From positions 1 through 32,697 of the forward strand of contig CAZBBA010000042.1 in assembly GCA_964490015.1 (NCBI GenBank): a DNA stretch of 32,697 nucleotides, read 5' to 3'. The DNA is from Perlabentimonas sp964490015. Lineage in GTDB: Bacteria > Bacteroidota > Bacteroidia > Bacteroidales > Tenuifilaceae. The position numbers and the translations under genes were made by a program. Below the pieces are notes generated by a model, which searched no databases, was not told where the DNA came from, and saw only the letters and a list, made by a program, of their open reading frames with translations. The first letter of the stretch is position 1. Every line of letters starts with the position of its first letter. Below, piece by piece: positions 1-9,475 of this stretch.

Positions 1-107
1 GCTTGGTTTGGATTTGTGTTAATCTTGTCAAAATCCTTCTCACAACCCATCAGCAGGAGTAGGCTTAAGGCTGTGAATATTATGCTATATTTTCTCAATG
101 ATTTCAT
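1..107 (-). CDS. SusD/RagB-family lipoprotein, N-terminal fragment (cut by window edge)
   Basis: Only the first 35 codons lie in the window. They read as a lipoprotein signal peptide: a basic start (MKSLRKYS), a hydrophobic stretch, and the lipobox LLMGC with Cys at about residue 22, followed by EKDFDKINTNPNQ. An acidic stretch with Asn-Pro soon after the lipid cysteine is typical of SusD proteins. It begins 11 bases after the stop of the SusC gene at 119-3376, the standard susC-susD order. SusD is the surface lipoprotein that caps the SusC barrel and binds the ligand. The assignment rests on position plus this short N-terminus. The rest of the protein lies left of the window. Confidence 0.8.
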   Translation of the reverse strand, partial: MKSLRKYSIIFTALSLLLLMGCEKDFDKINTNPNQ

Positions 108-118
108 ATTTAATCGTA

Positions 119-3100
119 TTAAAAGTTAAAATTAACACCAAATCCAAAAGACCTAGTACTTGGCAAGTATCCGCCCTCAATACCCTGGGCGTTACTGCCA
201 GCCATTTGAAGATACTCTGGGTCAAAATGTTTAGTGGCAGCCCCAAATAAAGCAAGGTTACGTCCAAAAGCAGAAACCTTTAAACCTTTTATTGGACCTG
301 TATATTTAGCAGGAATAGTATAAGCAATCCTAACCTCGCGAAGTTTGATGAAATCGGTGCTGAAAATGCTTTGTCTATCAGGACCATCATAGTGATGCTC
401 AGCCCAAGCCTGTCCGTCCAATCGAGTTGTATTCTTTACTGGAACAGAACTTGGATTACCATTGGCATCCAAATAGGTAATAACTCCTGTAACAGCATTG
501 TACGATCCGTAAACCCCATCAAGCAGTACACCACCATTATCGGCTATATCCTCCCTAATATTAACACCTAACTCGTTAATTTTAGCTGATTCGTCAAGAA
601 TACCCGAATACATTCCCCACATGTACGATAAATAGTACATATTACCACCACGCTGCATATCAAATAGAAAATTTAGTTCAACACCCTTAAACGAGAAAGT
701 ATTTGATAATCCTGCTGTGAAATCAGGGGTAACATTAGCAAGGGGCTTAATCTCTGAAGGTAGGTAGTTCCCGCTGGGCCCAACTATCCTATTACCTTTG
801 TCATCAACCACATAATCGGTTCCATAAATGATTGGATAAGAGCGCCCTACAAACGCACCACTTTGCACTTTAAATGGGCCATTACCAAGGGTAAGATAAT
901 CTATGCCTTCAGCAATATCGTCTACACTATTCTCTAAAGTAGCGATATTAAGTACAACATCCCATTTAAACCCATTACTATTAATCGGGGAACCAGAAAT
1001 AGCAACCTCAAAGCCTTTATTAGTCATGCTACCTGCATTGATTGTTTTCATTGAGTAGCCAGTTGCACCAGATACTCTAACTGGTACAATTTGATTAACA
1101 GTATTTTTGTAGAAATAAGAAAGATCTAGACCAATCCTATTCTTAAAGAAGTTGATTTCAGTACCCACTTCCCACGATGTTGTTTTTTCTGGTTTCAAAT
1201 CACGTGCAGCAAGTGTTTGTGCAAACGACATGCGAGGATTCTGTTCAAGTTCAGCATCCATGAAAGTTGGATTAATGCTAACATAATCCAACAACTCGTA
1301 GGGGCCAGTATCATTACCAACCTGGGCTATACCTCCTCTTAGCTTTGCGAACGAAATAATTTCCTGACTCTTCATGAAATCAAGTTCGGAAAGAAGAAAA
1401 CTCACTGTAGCAGAAGGGTAAAAGTACGAGCGATTATCTGCTGGTAATGTAGACGACCAATCGTTACGTGCAGTAAACTCCAAGAAAACCATACGATTGA
1501 AGTCCATTATAACGTTAGCGTACAAACTATTAATTCGTTTCCAGGAATTATAGTCTCGGACAGAGGCTTTGTTCAAAGAATTTGACAGATTGTATAGATT
1601 AGGCTGGATCAGACCACCAACGGTCCATCCTCCATTCCTCCAATAGTTCCGATCAAGACGATTGCCCCCAAGAATTGCAGAAAAACCAATAGCATCGTCA
1701 GAGAACCTTTTATCTATCGTGAAAAAAAACTCTGAGTTAATCTCACTGTTAGTATTTACATTTTGGTCGTACTCAGACTGTGCTTGCGATCCAATAGCGC
1801 TCCGTTCCTCCGCAAACATCTTGTAATAATCAATCCCCATCCTACCTGTAAATTTCAACCACGGAGTAAATGGTATGTTAATTCCGAAGTTTCCATAAAA
1901 ACGATCCCTACGGTCATTCTGGTAGTTCTCGTACCGTGTCCAGTAGGGGTTGTCGGTATATGCTGGTGTTGGGTCATCCCAATCATTTCTGTTCCAAGTA
2001 CGTTGCGAACCATCAGGATTAATGTAACTTTCAAGATCTTTGTAGTCAACGCCTGTGTGTATCCACTGCCACATCTTTTGCACAGGGTTTCTATCTCCAT
2101 ATCCAGTCTCAGGACGTCCCACGGCAGTATTCACAACATAATTTGCATTTACCCAGGTATCCAAGTATTTACTTATTTTTGAACTTGCACTCAGATTAAT
2201 AGTGTTCCTGGTCATTTGACTATTAGGGTAAATACCTGTAAGTTCCATATTTGTGAATGATGCACGTAAAGCATTATTCTTGTCACTTGCTGTTATAGCA
2301 ATGTTATTCTGGTAGTTAACTCCTGTTTGAAAGAAGTAGGTATAGTCATTCTCAGGATATATCCAAGGCTTGGGCTTCATAAAATTTTCTGTATCCCATG
2401 CATCGAATGCGTTCCAATGAAGAACTAAAGTGTTAGGATCATATTTGGGTCCCCAACTTTCGTCAGTTGCAAAGTCGGGATACAAATAATCAACTCCATT
2501 AACCGTAATTTCTGAGAAATCGCCATATCCACCACCATATAACTTCTGATATTGAGGGAAGTACTTAGCATTCTCGAGGGTGACACTTGAGTTAACTGAC
2601 ACTCCAATAGTTTTATCAGCGGTTTGAGTTCCCTTTTTAGTAGTAACCATTACAACACCGTTAGCAGCTCTTGAACCGTAAAGCGCACTTGCACTTGCTC
2701 CTTTAAGAATTGATACAGATTCTATATCATCTGGGTTAATATCAGCGGCTAAGTTACCATAGTCATAACCTCCTCCACCAGTAGCACCATAAGAATAGTC
2801 TGAGTTATCCAAAGGAATACCATCAACCACAAAAAGAGGTTGGTTGTTTTTGGTTAACGAGGTGTTACCACGCACGTTTATTTTTGCACCACCCCCCATT
2901 TGACCTGTTGCAGTAGTAATTTGAACACCAGCAACTCGTCCAGCTAAAGAACTAATTACGTTCTGAGTTCTAACACTTGCGAGTTCATCGCCTGATACAT
3001 CTTGAACGGCATAACCTAGTGCTTTCTTTTCGCGGGTTATACCTAATGCAGTAACAACAATCTCTTCAAGAGCCATTGCATCAGACTCGAGAATAACATT

Positions 3101-3376
3101 AACAATAGTTCGGCCAGCAATTAACACATCTTGAGTTTTGAACCCAAGAAAGCTAAATGTTAATGTAGTGGCTGTAACAGGGACATCTAGAGAATACCGT
3201 CCATTGGCATCGGTTGCCACGCCAACTGTAGTACCCTTTACTTGTACGGATGCACCGGGGATAGGCATGCCATCCTCGGCACTGGTTACATTACCAGTAA
3301 TTTGCACTGTTTGCGCCTGTAGTAAATTAATTCCTACAAACACAACACATGCAAGAAACACGCATAGTTTTTTCAT
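119..3376 (-). CDS. SusC/RagA-family TonB-linked outer-membrane transporter (SusC-A)
   Basis: 1085 aa. A cleavable signal peptide ending around LLQAQ (residue 22) is followed by a carboxypeptidase-regulatory-like beta-sandwich (about 24-110, GMPIPGAS ... VGVATDANGRYSL). The short ALEEIVVTALG stretch where a TonB box normally lies comes next, then a plug domain (about 120-245, with FVVDGIPL, DDIESVSILKGASASALYG and GSRAANGVVMVTTKKG). The rest is a large beta-barrel ending in an aromatic residue (GFGVNFNF). The length is normal for SusC. There is no N-terminal STN domain, so signalling to an anti-sigma factor is not expected. By family knowledge it imports an oligosaccharide or peptide across the outer membrane with TonB energy; the substrate is unknown. 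The SusD partner follows after 11 bases. The first 45 residues nearly match those of SusC-B at 6302-9475. Confidence 0.96.
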   Translation of the reverse strand: MKKLCVFLACVVFVGINLLQAQTVQITGNVTSAEDGMPIPGASVQVKGTTVGVATDANGRYSLDVPVTATTLTFSFLGFKTQDVLIAGRTIVNVILESDAMALEEIVVTALGITREKKALGYAVQDVSGDELASVRTQNVISSLAGRVAGVQITTATGQMGGGAKINVRGNTSLTKNNQPLFVVDGIPLDNSDYSYGATGGGGYDYGNLAADINPDDIESVSILKGASASALYGSRAANGVVMVTTKKGTQTADKTIGVSVNSSVTLENAKYFPQYQKLYGGGYGDFSEITVNGVDYLYPDFATDESWGPKYDPNTLVLHWNAFDAWDTENFMKPKPWIYPENDYTYFFQTGVNYQNNIAITASDKNNALRASFTNMELTGIYPNSQMTRNTINLSASSKISKYLDTWVNANYVVNTAVGRPETGYGDRNPVQKMWQWIHTGVDYKDLESYINPDGSQRTWNRNDWDDPTPAYTDNPYWTRYENYQNDRRDRFYGNFGINIPFTPWLKFTGRMGIDYYKMFAEERSAIGSQAQSEYDQNVNTNSEINSEFFFTIDKRFSDDAIGFSAILGGNRLDRNYWRNGGWTVGGLIQPNLYNLSNSLNKASVRDYNSWKRINSLYANVIMDFNRMVFLEFTARNDWSSTLPADNRSYFYPSATVSFLLSELDFMKSQEIISFAKLRGGIAQVGNDTGPYELLDYVSINPTFMDAELEQNPRMSFAQTLAARDLKPEKTTSWEVGTEINFFKNRIGLDLSYFYKNTVNQIVPVRVSGATGYSMKTINAGSMTNKGFEVAISGSPINSNGFKWDVVLNIATLENSVDDIAEGIDYLTLGNGPFKVQSGAFVGRSYPIIYGTDYVVDDKGNRIVGPSGNYLPSEIKPLANVTPDFTAGLSNTFSFKGVELNFLFDMQRGGNMYYLSYMWGMYSGILDESAKINELGVNIREDIADNGGVLLDGVYGSYNAVTGVITYLDANGNPSSVPVKNTTRLDGQAWAEHHYDGPDRQSIFSTDFIKLREVRIAYTIPAKYTGPIKGLKVSAFGRNLALFGAATKHFDPEYLQMAGSNAQGIEGGYLPSTRSFGFGVNFNF

Positions 3377-3480
3377 AGAAAAAGTTTTAGGTTATTAAAA
3401 AATGAGCTAATAGTTTAAAAAACAAGGGAAATTTATGAATTGGGAAGAGGAAATACAACTATTTGTTAAATAAAGTTAAA
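3377..3480 (-). promoter_or_regulatory. Leader of SusC-A, duplicated in front of SusC-B
   Basis: Read on the minus strand, this 104-base leader matches the one at 9476-9580 in patches. The shared patches are AACCTAAAA followed by a T-rich stretch just before the start codon, a block reading ACTATTAGCTC/ATACTATTAGCTC, and TTTAACTTTATTTA at 3480-3467. The last lies 90 bases before the start codon here and 91 bases in the other copy. It contains TAACTTTA, one base from the Bacteroidetes -7 consensus TAnnTTTG, so it may be the promoter core. This role is inference. Confidence 0.5.
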
Positions 3481-3737
3481 TAGTTTTAAAAAAAGATATG
3501 AACAGGGGTTGATAATATAAGAGTTTTATAAACTATTGATATGTAAATAGACTCGATATGTTAAACCATTGGGCACTTTCAAAAAGAATAAACCACTCAT
3601 TTACAAAGGCAATACCATAGAGACGAGTATAATTTCTGTACTTATAAAAGTTCAAACTTGCTTGCTCCTCGTAATGGGATGAATAATGAATAATATACTA
3701 GTTTAATAGATTTTTATCAGAAAGTTCTATAAAACAA
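3481..3737. other. Intergenic stretch with no recognised feature
   Basis: AT-rich DNA between the SusC-A leader and the terminator of the upstream SusC-B module. I see no reading frame with a plausible protein and no RNA gene. Promoter elements for SusC-A upstream of the conserved 14-mer may lie in the first 40 bases (TTTTAAAACTA on the minus strand resembles the corresponding part of the other leader), but I cannot define them. Confidence 0.5.
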
Positions 3738-3768
3738 AAAGAAGCTATCCTATTTGGATAGCTTCTTT
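3738..3768 (-). terminator. Intrinsic terminator of the SusC-B/SusD-B/lipoprotein operon
   Basis: A perfect 13-base-pair stem (3738-3750 with 3756-3768, core GAAGCTATCC) around a 5-base loop. On the minus strand it is followed by TTTTTG. It sits 20 bases after the stop of the lipoprotein gene at 3788, so it closes that operon and separates it from the SusC-A module. Confidence 0.9.
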
Positions 3769-3787
3769 ATATTTTCATATTAAATAA

Positions 3788-4726
3788 TTAGTAAACAGGC
3801 TTATAATCTCTAACGAGCCCCCTACTCTTTATAACTTTTTTTATATCTACTTTAGAGGGATCAAGTGTTAATGTTGCCCTAAACATTGGGGTATCGATGT
3901 AATCTCTTACATAGCACCAATTGCCCCAATTTGTATCGTAGTTATTCATCTCGTAGTTAATAACAAGCGTAGGATTATCTCCACAATTATTCCACCTGCC
4001 AGTACCAACAATAGTATAGGGATCCTCGTCAGCTCCATTGTATGTGGTGGAAATGTAATACTGCTTTTGAATAACTACATCTCCTCCATCGTATACCTCG
4101 AGTTCAACGGTACCTCCAGCAACAATATCCTCGCCCCAGAAATCGGTGATCCAATCAAATCCAAGGCCAGAAATCATCAGTTTTCCGCCAACAATCTCTG
4201 TTTCAACATACGACTGACCTGTAGTGAAAGGAGTTACAGCATCAGTTCCAGACCACGAACCTACAAGATCTGCATTGTCTATTGTGCTAAAAACTTCAAA
4301 ATTAACTGTTGCTTTCCCAATTCCATCGTAAGGGGAGACTGCGACAAAACCATCGCCCTCCTTAATACTAAATTCAATTGAATAATTTAAACACTGAACA
4401 ATATTTGCATAGTTTATTTTTAAAACAATAAATACTGTATCTGATTCTGTAAATGTAAATTCAGTAGGAGAGGTAATGGTATAGGCATTCTGAGGGATTG
4501 TAGTTATAACGTCAACAGATACTTTTGAGTTTTTAACTGTAGGATTCTTGTGAAAAACTGGAATCTTAAGCTCTACATCACCCTGAACACTTAGGTTGTA
4601 ATTCGACTTTTCGAAACTAACAAAGTCATAAGTAAATTTTGGCATCTCATGCTCTTGGTCACATCCAGACCAAAAAAGAATAGTAGATGCCGCCAATATT
4701 AATAGAATCAAATTTCTTGTTTTCAT
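3788..4726 (-). CDS. SusE/F-position surface lipoprotein, function unknown
   Basis: 312 aa. The signal peptide is MKTRNLILLILAASTILFWSGC with a lipobox Cys at residue 22, then DQEHEMPKF, an acidic stretch compatible with export to the cell surface. Residues about 30-150 look like one all-beta immunoglobulin-like domain (alternating hydrophobics; FTFTESDTVFIVLKINY). Residues about 155-300 form a second beta-rich domain starting DLVGSWSGTDAV and rich in Trp, Tyr and Asp (WGNWCYVRDY). I do not recognise a catalytic motif. It follows SusD-B by 27 bases and is last in the operon, the place where SusE/SusF-like glycan-binding lipoproteins are usually encoded. A binding role is inferred from position only. 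Confidence 0.8.
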   Translation of the reverse strand: MKTRNLILLILAASTILFWSGCDQEHEMPKFTYDFVSFEKSNYNLSVQGDVELKIPVFHKNPTVKNSKVSVDVITTIPQNAYTITSPTEFTFTESDTVFIVLKINYANIVQCLNYSIEFSIKEGDGFVAVSPYDGIGKATVNFEVFSTIDNADLVGSWSGTDAVTPFTTGQSYVETEIVGGKLMISGLGFDWITDFWGEDIVAGGTVELEVYDGGDVVIQKQYYISTTYNGADEDPYTIVGTGRWNNCGDNPTLVINYEMNNYDTNWGNWCYVRDYIDTPMFRATLTLDPSKVDIKKVIKSRGLVRDYKPVY

Positions 4727-4753
4727 GTCTCACATGTTTTTGTTGAATACACA

Positions 4754-6289
4754 TTATGGGTTCTGATCTGAATTAGGGTCCATATTAACGTTACCATCAA
4801 ATTCCTTTTGAGGTATCATTATCGTGAACTCCCAGGAGTTAGGATCAGAAATAGTAGTTTTATCAGGATGATTTGACCCTGCAAAGTTTCTATCACATCC
4901 CTTCTTTAATCTTCTAATATCAGAGAACCTAAAGCCTTCACCCCATAATTCAATTCTACGTTGCAGAAGAATGAAATCCAAAAGGTTGTTTACATTACCT
5001 GCGGAAGTTATATTATGTGTGTTTCCATTGGGGTAAGTTGCTAAAGTGGCAGCAAAACCTGAGTCCTTGTAACCTACGAGATCAGTAATTACAGTTCGAG
5101 CTCCTGTATAGTCAGACAACCTGCATCTAGCCTCTGCTTCAATAAGATACATTTCCGCTGCTCTCATGTAAAGTAAATCTGACGACCAGCTACCAAGAGC
5201 TTTAACCTTATACTTACGCTGATTATACCTGAAATTTGGACCACTTGGTGCCGCCCCAACGTTTCCATTAAACCACGATTTCCTAATGTCAGTAGCAGGA
5301 ATTTGATCATAAAGCCAAGAGGATACACATTTACGAGCACTCGCTGCATATGAACCATCAACTTCTGAATCCATATGGCTCCAGTATGATGGCCAGGAGA
5401 GTGATTGCTCTTCGTTAACCTCAGAACCCCACATCCACTCATTATTCTTGGAGCTGAATCCCGCACCAAGCTCTCCTCCACTCATTAACTCTAATCCATC
5501 TTTACTGCGAGCCAACGCTGCATAATCTCTAGCATCTTCCCATTTATTCTGAATTAGGGCTACACGAGCCTTTAACCCATAGGCAACGTACAAGTCTATG
5601 TGTGAAATATGCTTTTGAGCTGTGGCGTTTTGTAATCTTAGAATTGCACTATCCAAATCCGCATTTATCTGGGTATAAACCTGCTCCACAGTTCCTCTAC
5701 CTTTACCCTCAGTCTTATTGCTAGTTGGCTCTGTGTAAAGGGGTACTCCAGGATCATTCTCGTGCCCAATATATGTTCTTTGGTATAGCTCTACCAAATT
5801 CAGATATGAATAGGCTCTTAGTGCAAAAGCTTGCCCTTTTATATTATTCCTATCTAGTCTACTGCCTTCAGCTCCATCAACATTAGCTAAAACATAGTTT
5901 GCATTATTGACCAATTTATAGAACATGTTCCACCACGAATATGGTCTATCACCAGTACTATTTACCTCGGCGCGAACCCAGTACTTATAATCGTACCAGA
6001 ACCAAGCACTACCTGCTTTATCCATAAGGATGTCTTCACCCATTAATTCAGTGGCAAGCTGCAACGCAGCAATTCCAGAATTCTCTGTCTCATAGTAGTC
6101 TACCCACTCTGATCCATACACATAGAAGGCACGATAAATACCGTTCATGGCGGCATAGGCATTATCAACTGTTTCAAAAACCATTTCCCCAGATACTCTA
6201 TCTGTAGGAACAGTATTTAGAATTTCATCACTACATGAAAATGCAGTGAATGCCATGATAATTGCAATTATATGATATTTTAGTCTCAT
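4754..6289 (-). CDS. SusD/RagB-family nutrient-binding outer-membrane lipoprotein (SusD-B)
   Basis: 511 aa, usual SusD length. The signal peptide MRLKYHIIAIIMAFTAFSC has its lipobox Cys at residue 19. SusD landmarks follow: NTVPTDRVSGEMVFETVDNAYAAMNGIYRAFY near the start, helical TPR-like segments (GQAFALRAYSYLNLVELYQRTY; AYGLKARVALIQNKWEDARDYA), YMRAAEMYLIEAEARCRL in the second half, and a C-terminal ERRIELWGEG-like block (LLQRRIELWGEGFRFSDIRRLKKG) near residues 445-470. It begins 12 bases after the SusC-B stop, so the two are co-transcribed and should form the lid-and-barrel complex at the outer membrane. The ligand is unknown. Confidence 0.96.
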   Translation of the reverse strand: MRLKYHIIAIIMAFTAFSCSDEILNTVPTDRVSGEMVFETVDNAYAAMNGIYRAFYVYGSEWVDYYETENSGIAALQLATELMGEDILMDKAGSAWFWYDYKYWVRAEVNSTGDRPYSWWNMFYKLVNNANYVLANVDGAEGSRLDRNNIKGQAFALRAYSYLNLVELYQRTYIGHENDPGVPLYTEPTSNKTEGKGRGTVEQVYTQINADLDSAILRLQNATAQKHISHIDLYVAYGLKARVALIQNKWEDARDYAALARSKDGLELMSGGELGAGFSSKNNEWMWGSEVNEEQSLSWPSYWSHMDSEVDGSYAASARKCVSSWLYDQIPATDIRKSWFNGNVGAAPSGPNFRYNQRKYKVKALGSWSSDLLYMRAAEMYLIEAEARCRLSDYTGARTVITDLVGYKDSGFAATLATYPNGNTHNITSAGNVNNLLDFILLQRRIELWGEGFRFSDIRRLKKGCDRNFAGSNHPDKTTISDPNSWEFTIMIPQKEFDGNVNMDPNSDQNP

Positions 6290-6301
6290 TGATGTGTGTT
6301 T

Positions 6302-9300
6302 TTAAAATTTAAGATCAAGACCTAATGACAAAACCCTTAGGGGAACATAGTTAAAGGTTTGACTTCCAGCAAAGTTGTATTGTGGATCCATACCTTGAAG
6401 TTTAGTAAATAATGCTAAGTTATCGCCAGTAAAGAAAATTCTGCACGACTCAACACCTAATCGTTTATTTACAGAGGTTGGAAGGTTATATCCAAAGGAA
6501 ATATTCCTAATACTCAAGTATGAGGCATCAACTAGTTTAGCATCTGTAACATAGTCAACTTCACCGAGTACAAGTTTTGGAACATCTGTGATATCACCTG
6601 GTTCTTGCCAACGGCGAAGCATGTGAGAGTGAAGGTTTGTACCCGCATTTCTTAAGCTAAACAGGGTATTATAAACACCATCGATTACCTTACCACCAAC
6701 AGAATAAGTTATTAATAATGAAAGATCGAACCCTTTGTATGAGAAATTGTTGGTAATGCTTCCATAAAAGTCGGGGATTCTACTGCCATGAATAGTTTTG
6801 TACTGGGCAGCAAGGTTATAATTATTTGTTACCTCCTCAACTGTTGTCATAACTCCATCAACTTCAACTTGCTTCTTTATCAAGTAAAGTTGTTGCCCGG
6901 TTAGAGGATCAACACCTGCAGATGTTGGCAAGTAAAATGAGTTAATTGGTTCACCAACCTTAATGATAAAACTACCACTAACAATCTCCTGATCTGCAGT
7001 AACCAGTTCAGTAACTTTGTTCTTAATAAAACTTGCTTGAGTCCCTATACCCCAGTTAAAATCACCAGTTAATATCTGTCCGAATAGATCAACTTCCACG
7101 CCCTTGTTGACCATACTACCAATATTGTCCCAATAACCATTAAAACCTGTAGAGGTTGCTAAAGGTCGGTATAATAGAAGATCTGATGTGGTCTTATGGA
7201 AAAACTCGGCACCAATTGATACCCTTTCAAATAGTTTAGCATCTACTCCAACGTTAAGGTTGTTGTTTTTTTCCCATTCAACCTCTTTATTCTCCAAGGA
7301 TGTTAACCAAACACCACCCATGTTATTATTTGCCCAATCGGTTGAATAGAAACTTTGCCAAGCATAATAATTTGGATTCCCTCCCATTAAGAGCATATCG
7401 TTACCCTGAGATCCATAGCTTGCTTTCAAAGTCATATTAGTTAACCATGTGATTGGTTTCATAAAAGCTTCCTCACTAACTCTCCACGATGCTCCAACAG
7501 ACCAAAATTTACCCCAACGAGCATCTTGATGAAATCTTGAGGAGCCATCTGTTCTAAAGCTTCCAGAGAAATAGTATTTATCGGCAAAATTATAGTTCAA
7601 TCGAGAGAGGTAAGACTCAACCTTGTATGTATCATAGTATGAGCTAGATCCTGTAGTTGTCGAAGCACCATCAAGTTCGGTAATGCCAAGGAAAGTGAAC
7701 CCTTGCTTCTCTGCATAGAAATAATTAAACCCATAATCGTAGAACTCATGTCCCATAAGTACATCGATGCTATGATCGCCAAACTTCTTATTGTAAGTTA
7801 ACAACTGGTTAAAGGTGTAACTTAAAGTACGATAGTTATACTTGTAAGCAGCACCACCTATTGCTCTTGCATTGCCATGTAGGGGGTTATAATACATTAA
7901 CCTATCACTACCCCTATAATCAAAGCCCAAATTTAACGTTAGTTTCAAGTCTTTGATAAATGGAATATCCTTGTCAGTACCAAAATCTAAATAGGTTCTT
8001 CCACTTAGGTTGTCGGCATTCAATGAGCGAGAATCGTCATATAGTGTAGCAATTGTATTGAAATTAGGATTATACGCACGGGTTAGGCCATAATCATAAA
8101 CCTTTTCACCCTCCGTATCTAACGCAAAACTACCATCAGAATTTCTAACATATACCGGATAAATTGGAGCCATGGTGAGGGTGGTAAACCAAATATTATC
8201 GTAAGAACTTCCTGAATCTGTTAAATAGTTTTGTTTTGTTAATGAGTAGGATGCGCTCATACCTGCTTTAATCCACTCCTTCACCTGCGAATCGATGCTC
8301 AACCTATTGGTAATACGGGAGAACTTAGAGTTTTCAACTATACCATAATCATTCAAATACCCCATTGAGAAAAGGTATTTAGTACGATCATTTCCTCCAT
8401 TAACACTTAATTGATAATCACTTCTAAAAGGATTATCTCTAGTTGCTTCCTTGTACCAGTCGTCGCTATACAGTAAGGTTGCATTTGACACAACTTTTCC
8501 GGTTGCGGGGTCTATCAACTGGTTTGAAGGTAAATTAAATGGGTTGTAACCCTCTCCGCCTAGAATTCCCATGTAGCTCAACAAGTTAGCACCTTCGTCT
8601 CCATTAAGGGCTATTGTTGTAGCAGCAGAACGAGAATGCCCCTCCTTTATAAGTTGGTTTCTGTAAGCTTCAAAAAGTAACTCAAGATACTCTGTGGTAG
8701 TAACGGTCTCATAGCGGCCAATTGTACGTTCAGACTGGCCAAAAACGGCTTTAAACCTCACCTCGGGTTCTTTGGTTTCAGTACCTCTTTTTGTGGTAAT
8801 AATAATAACGCCATTTGCTCCTCTTGCTCCATAAAGAGCTGATGCAGAAGCATCTTTCAGAACAGAAACTGAAGCAATATCGTCAGGATTAATTGCGTTA
8901 ACGTTCCCGTCATACGGAATACCATCAACAACGTATAAGGGCGAGTTAGATGCATTGATGGATCCAAATCCCCTAATGCGAATATCACTTCCCGATCCAG
9001 GTTGACCTCCACCAGATGTTGCTTGTACCCCTGGAATTGCTCCATCTAACGCTTTAGTAACATTAGTAACGGTTCGCTTCTCTAGAGTTTTTGTGTCCAC
9101 CGTTTTGGCCGAACCAGTAAACGATTCCCTTCTTGATGTACCATAAGCCACAACAATAATCTCTTCAAGCTCCTGGGCATCAGTTCTCAAAATCACATTA
9201 ATAATCGTTCGATTCTCAATTGCAACTTCTTGAGTAACCATTCCAACAAAGCTGAAAACTAAGGTCGTAGCTGAGGATGGCGCAGAAATAGTGTACTTCC

Positions 9301-9475
9301 CTTCAATGTCAGTAGCTACACCAACCGAAGTACCCTTAATAAGAATGGATGCGCCTGGAATTGGCATCCCATCCTCGGCAGCAGTAACAGTACCGGTAAT
9401 TTGCACTGTTTGTGCCTGCAGGAAGTTAACACCTACAAACACAACACATGCAAGGAATACGCATAGTTTTTTCAT
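6302..9475 (-). CDS. SusC/RagA-family TonB-linked outer-membrane transporter (SusC-B)
   Basis: 1057 aa. The order is a signal peptide ending NFLQAQ, a carboxypeptidase-regulatory-like domain (about 24-110, GMPIPGASILIKG ... VGVATDIEGKYTI), the stretch ELEEIIVVAYGTSRR, and a plug (about 125-225) with PLYVVDGIPYDG and DDIASVSVLKDASASALYG. The C-terminal barrel ends LSLGLDLKF. It has no STN domain. First gene of a three-gene operon with SusD-B and a lipoprotein. From the plug onward it differs clearly from SusC-A, whereas the signal peptide, the first part of the N-terminal domain and the leader are almost the same. The two probably carry different substrates. Confidence 0.96.
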   Translation of the reverse strand: MKKLCVFLACVVFVGVNFLQAQTVQITGTVTAAEDGMPIPGASILIKGTSVGVATDIEGKYTISAPSSATTLVFSFVGMVTQEVAIENRTIINVILRTDAQELEEIIVVAYGTSRRESFTGSAKTVDTKTLEKRTVTNVTKALDGAIPGVQATSGGGQPGSGSDIRIRGFGSINASNSPLYVVDGIPYDGNVNAINPDDIASVSVLKDASASALYGARGANGVIIITTKRGTETKEPEVRFKAVFGQSERTIGRYETVTTTEYLELLFEAYRNQLIKEGHSRSAATTIALNGDEGANLLSYMGILGGEGYNPFNLPSNQLIDPATGKVVSNATLLYSDDWYKEATRDNPFRSDYQLSVNGGNDRTKYLFSMGYLNDYGIVENSKFSRITNRLSIDSQVKEWIKAGMSASYSLTKQNYLTDSGSSYDNIWFTTLTMAPIYPVYVRNSDGSFALDTEGEKVYDYGLTRAYNPNFNTIATLYDDSRSLNADNLSGRTYLDFGTDKDIPFIKDLKLTLNLGFDYRGSDRLMYYNPLHGNARAIGGAAYKYNYRTLSYTFNQLLTYNKKFGDHSIDVLMGHEFYDYGFNYFYAEKQGFTFLGITELDGASTTTGSSSYYDTYKVESYLSRLNYNFADKYYFSGSFRTDGSSRFHQDARWGKFWSVGASWRVSEEAFMKPITWLTNMTLKASYGSQGNDMLLMGGNPNYYAWQSFYSTDWANNNMGGVWLTSLENKEVEWEKNNNLNVGVDAKLFERVSIGAEFFHKTTSDLLLYRPLATSTGFNGYWDNIGSMVNKGVEVDLFGQILTGDFNWGIGTQASFIKNKVTELVTADQEIVSGSFIIKVGEPINSFYLPTSAGVDPLTGQQLYLIKKQVEVDGVMTTVEEVTNNYNLAAQYKTIHGSRIPDFYGSITNNFSYKGFDLSLLITYSVGGKVIDGVYNTLFSLRNAGTNLHSHMLRRWQEPGDITDVPKLVLGEVDYVTDAKLVDASYLSIRNISFGYNLPTSVNKRLGVESCRIFFTGDNLALFTKLQGMDPQYNFAGSQTFNYVPLRVLSLGLDLKF

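Noticed and set aside
1763..2182. 139-codon plus-strand frame inside SusC-A
   Set aside because: Opposite-strand shadow of a fully conserved SusC gene; composition (Val/Ile/Cys-rich) is not protein-like.
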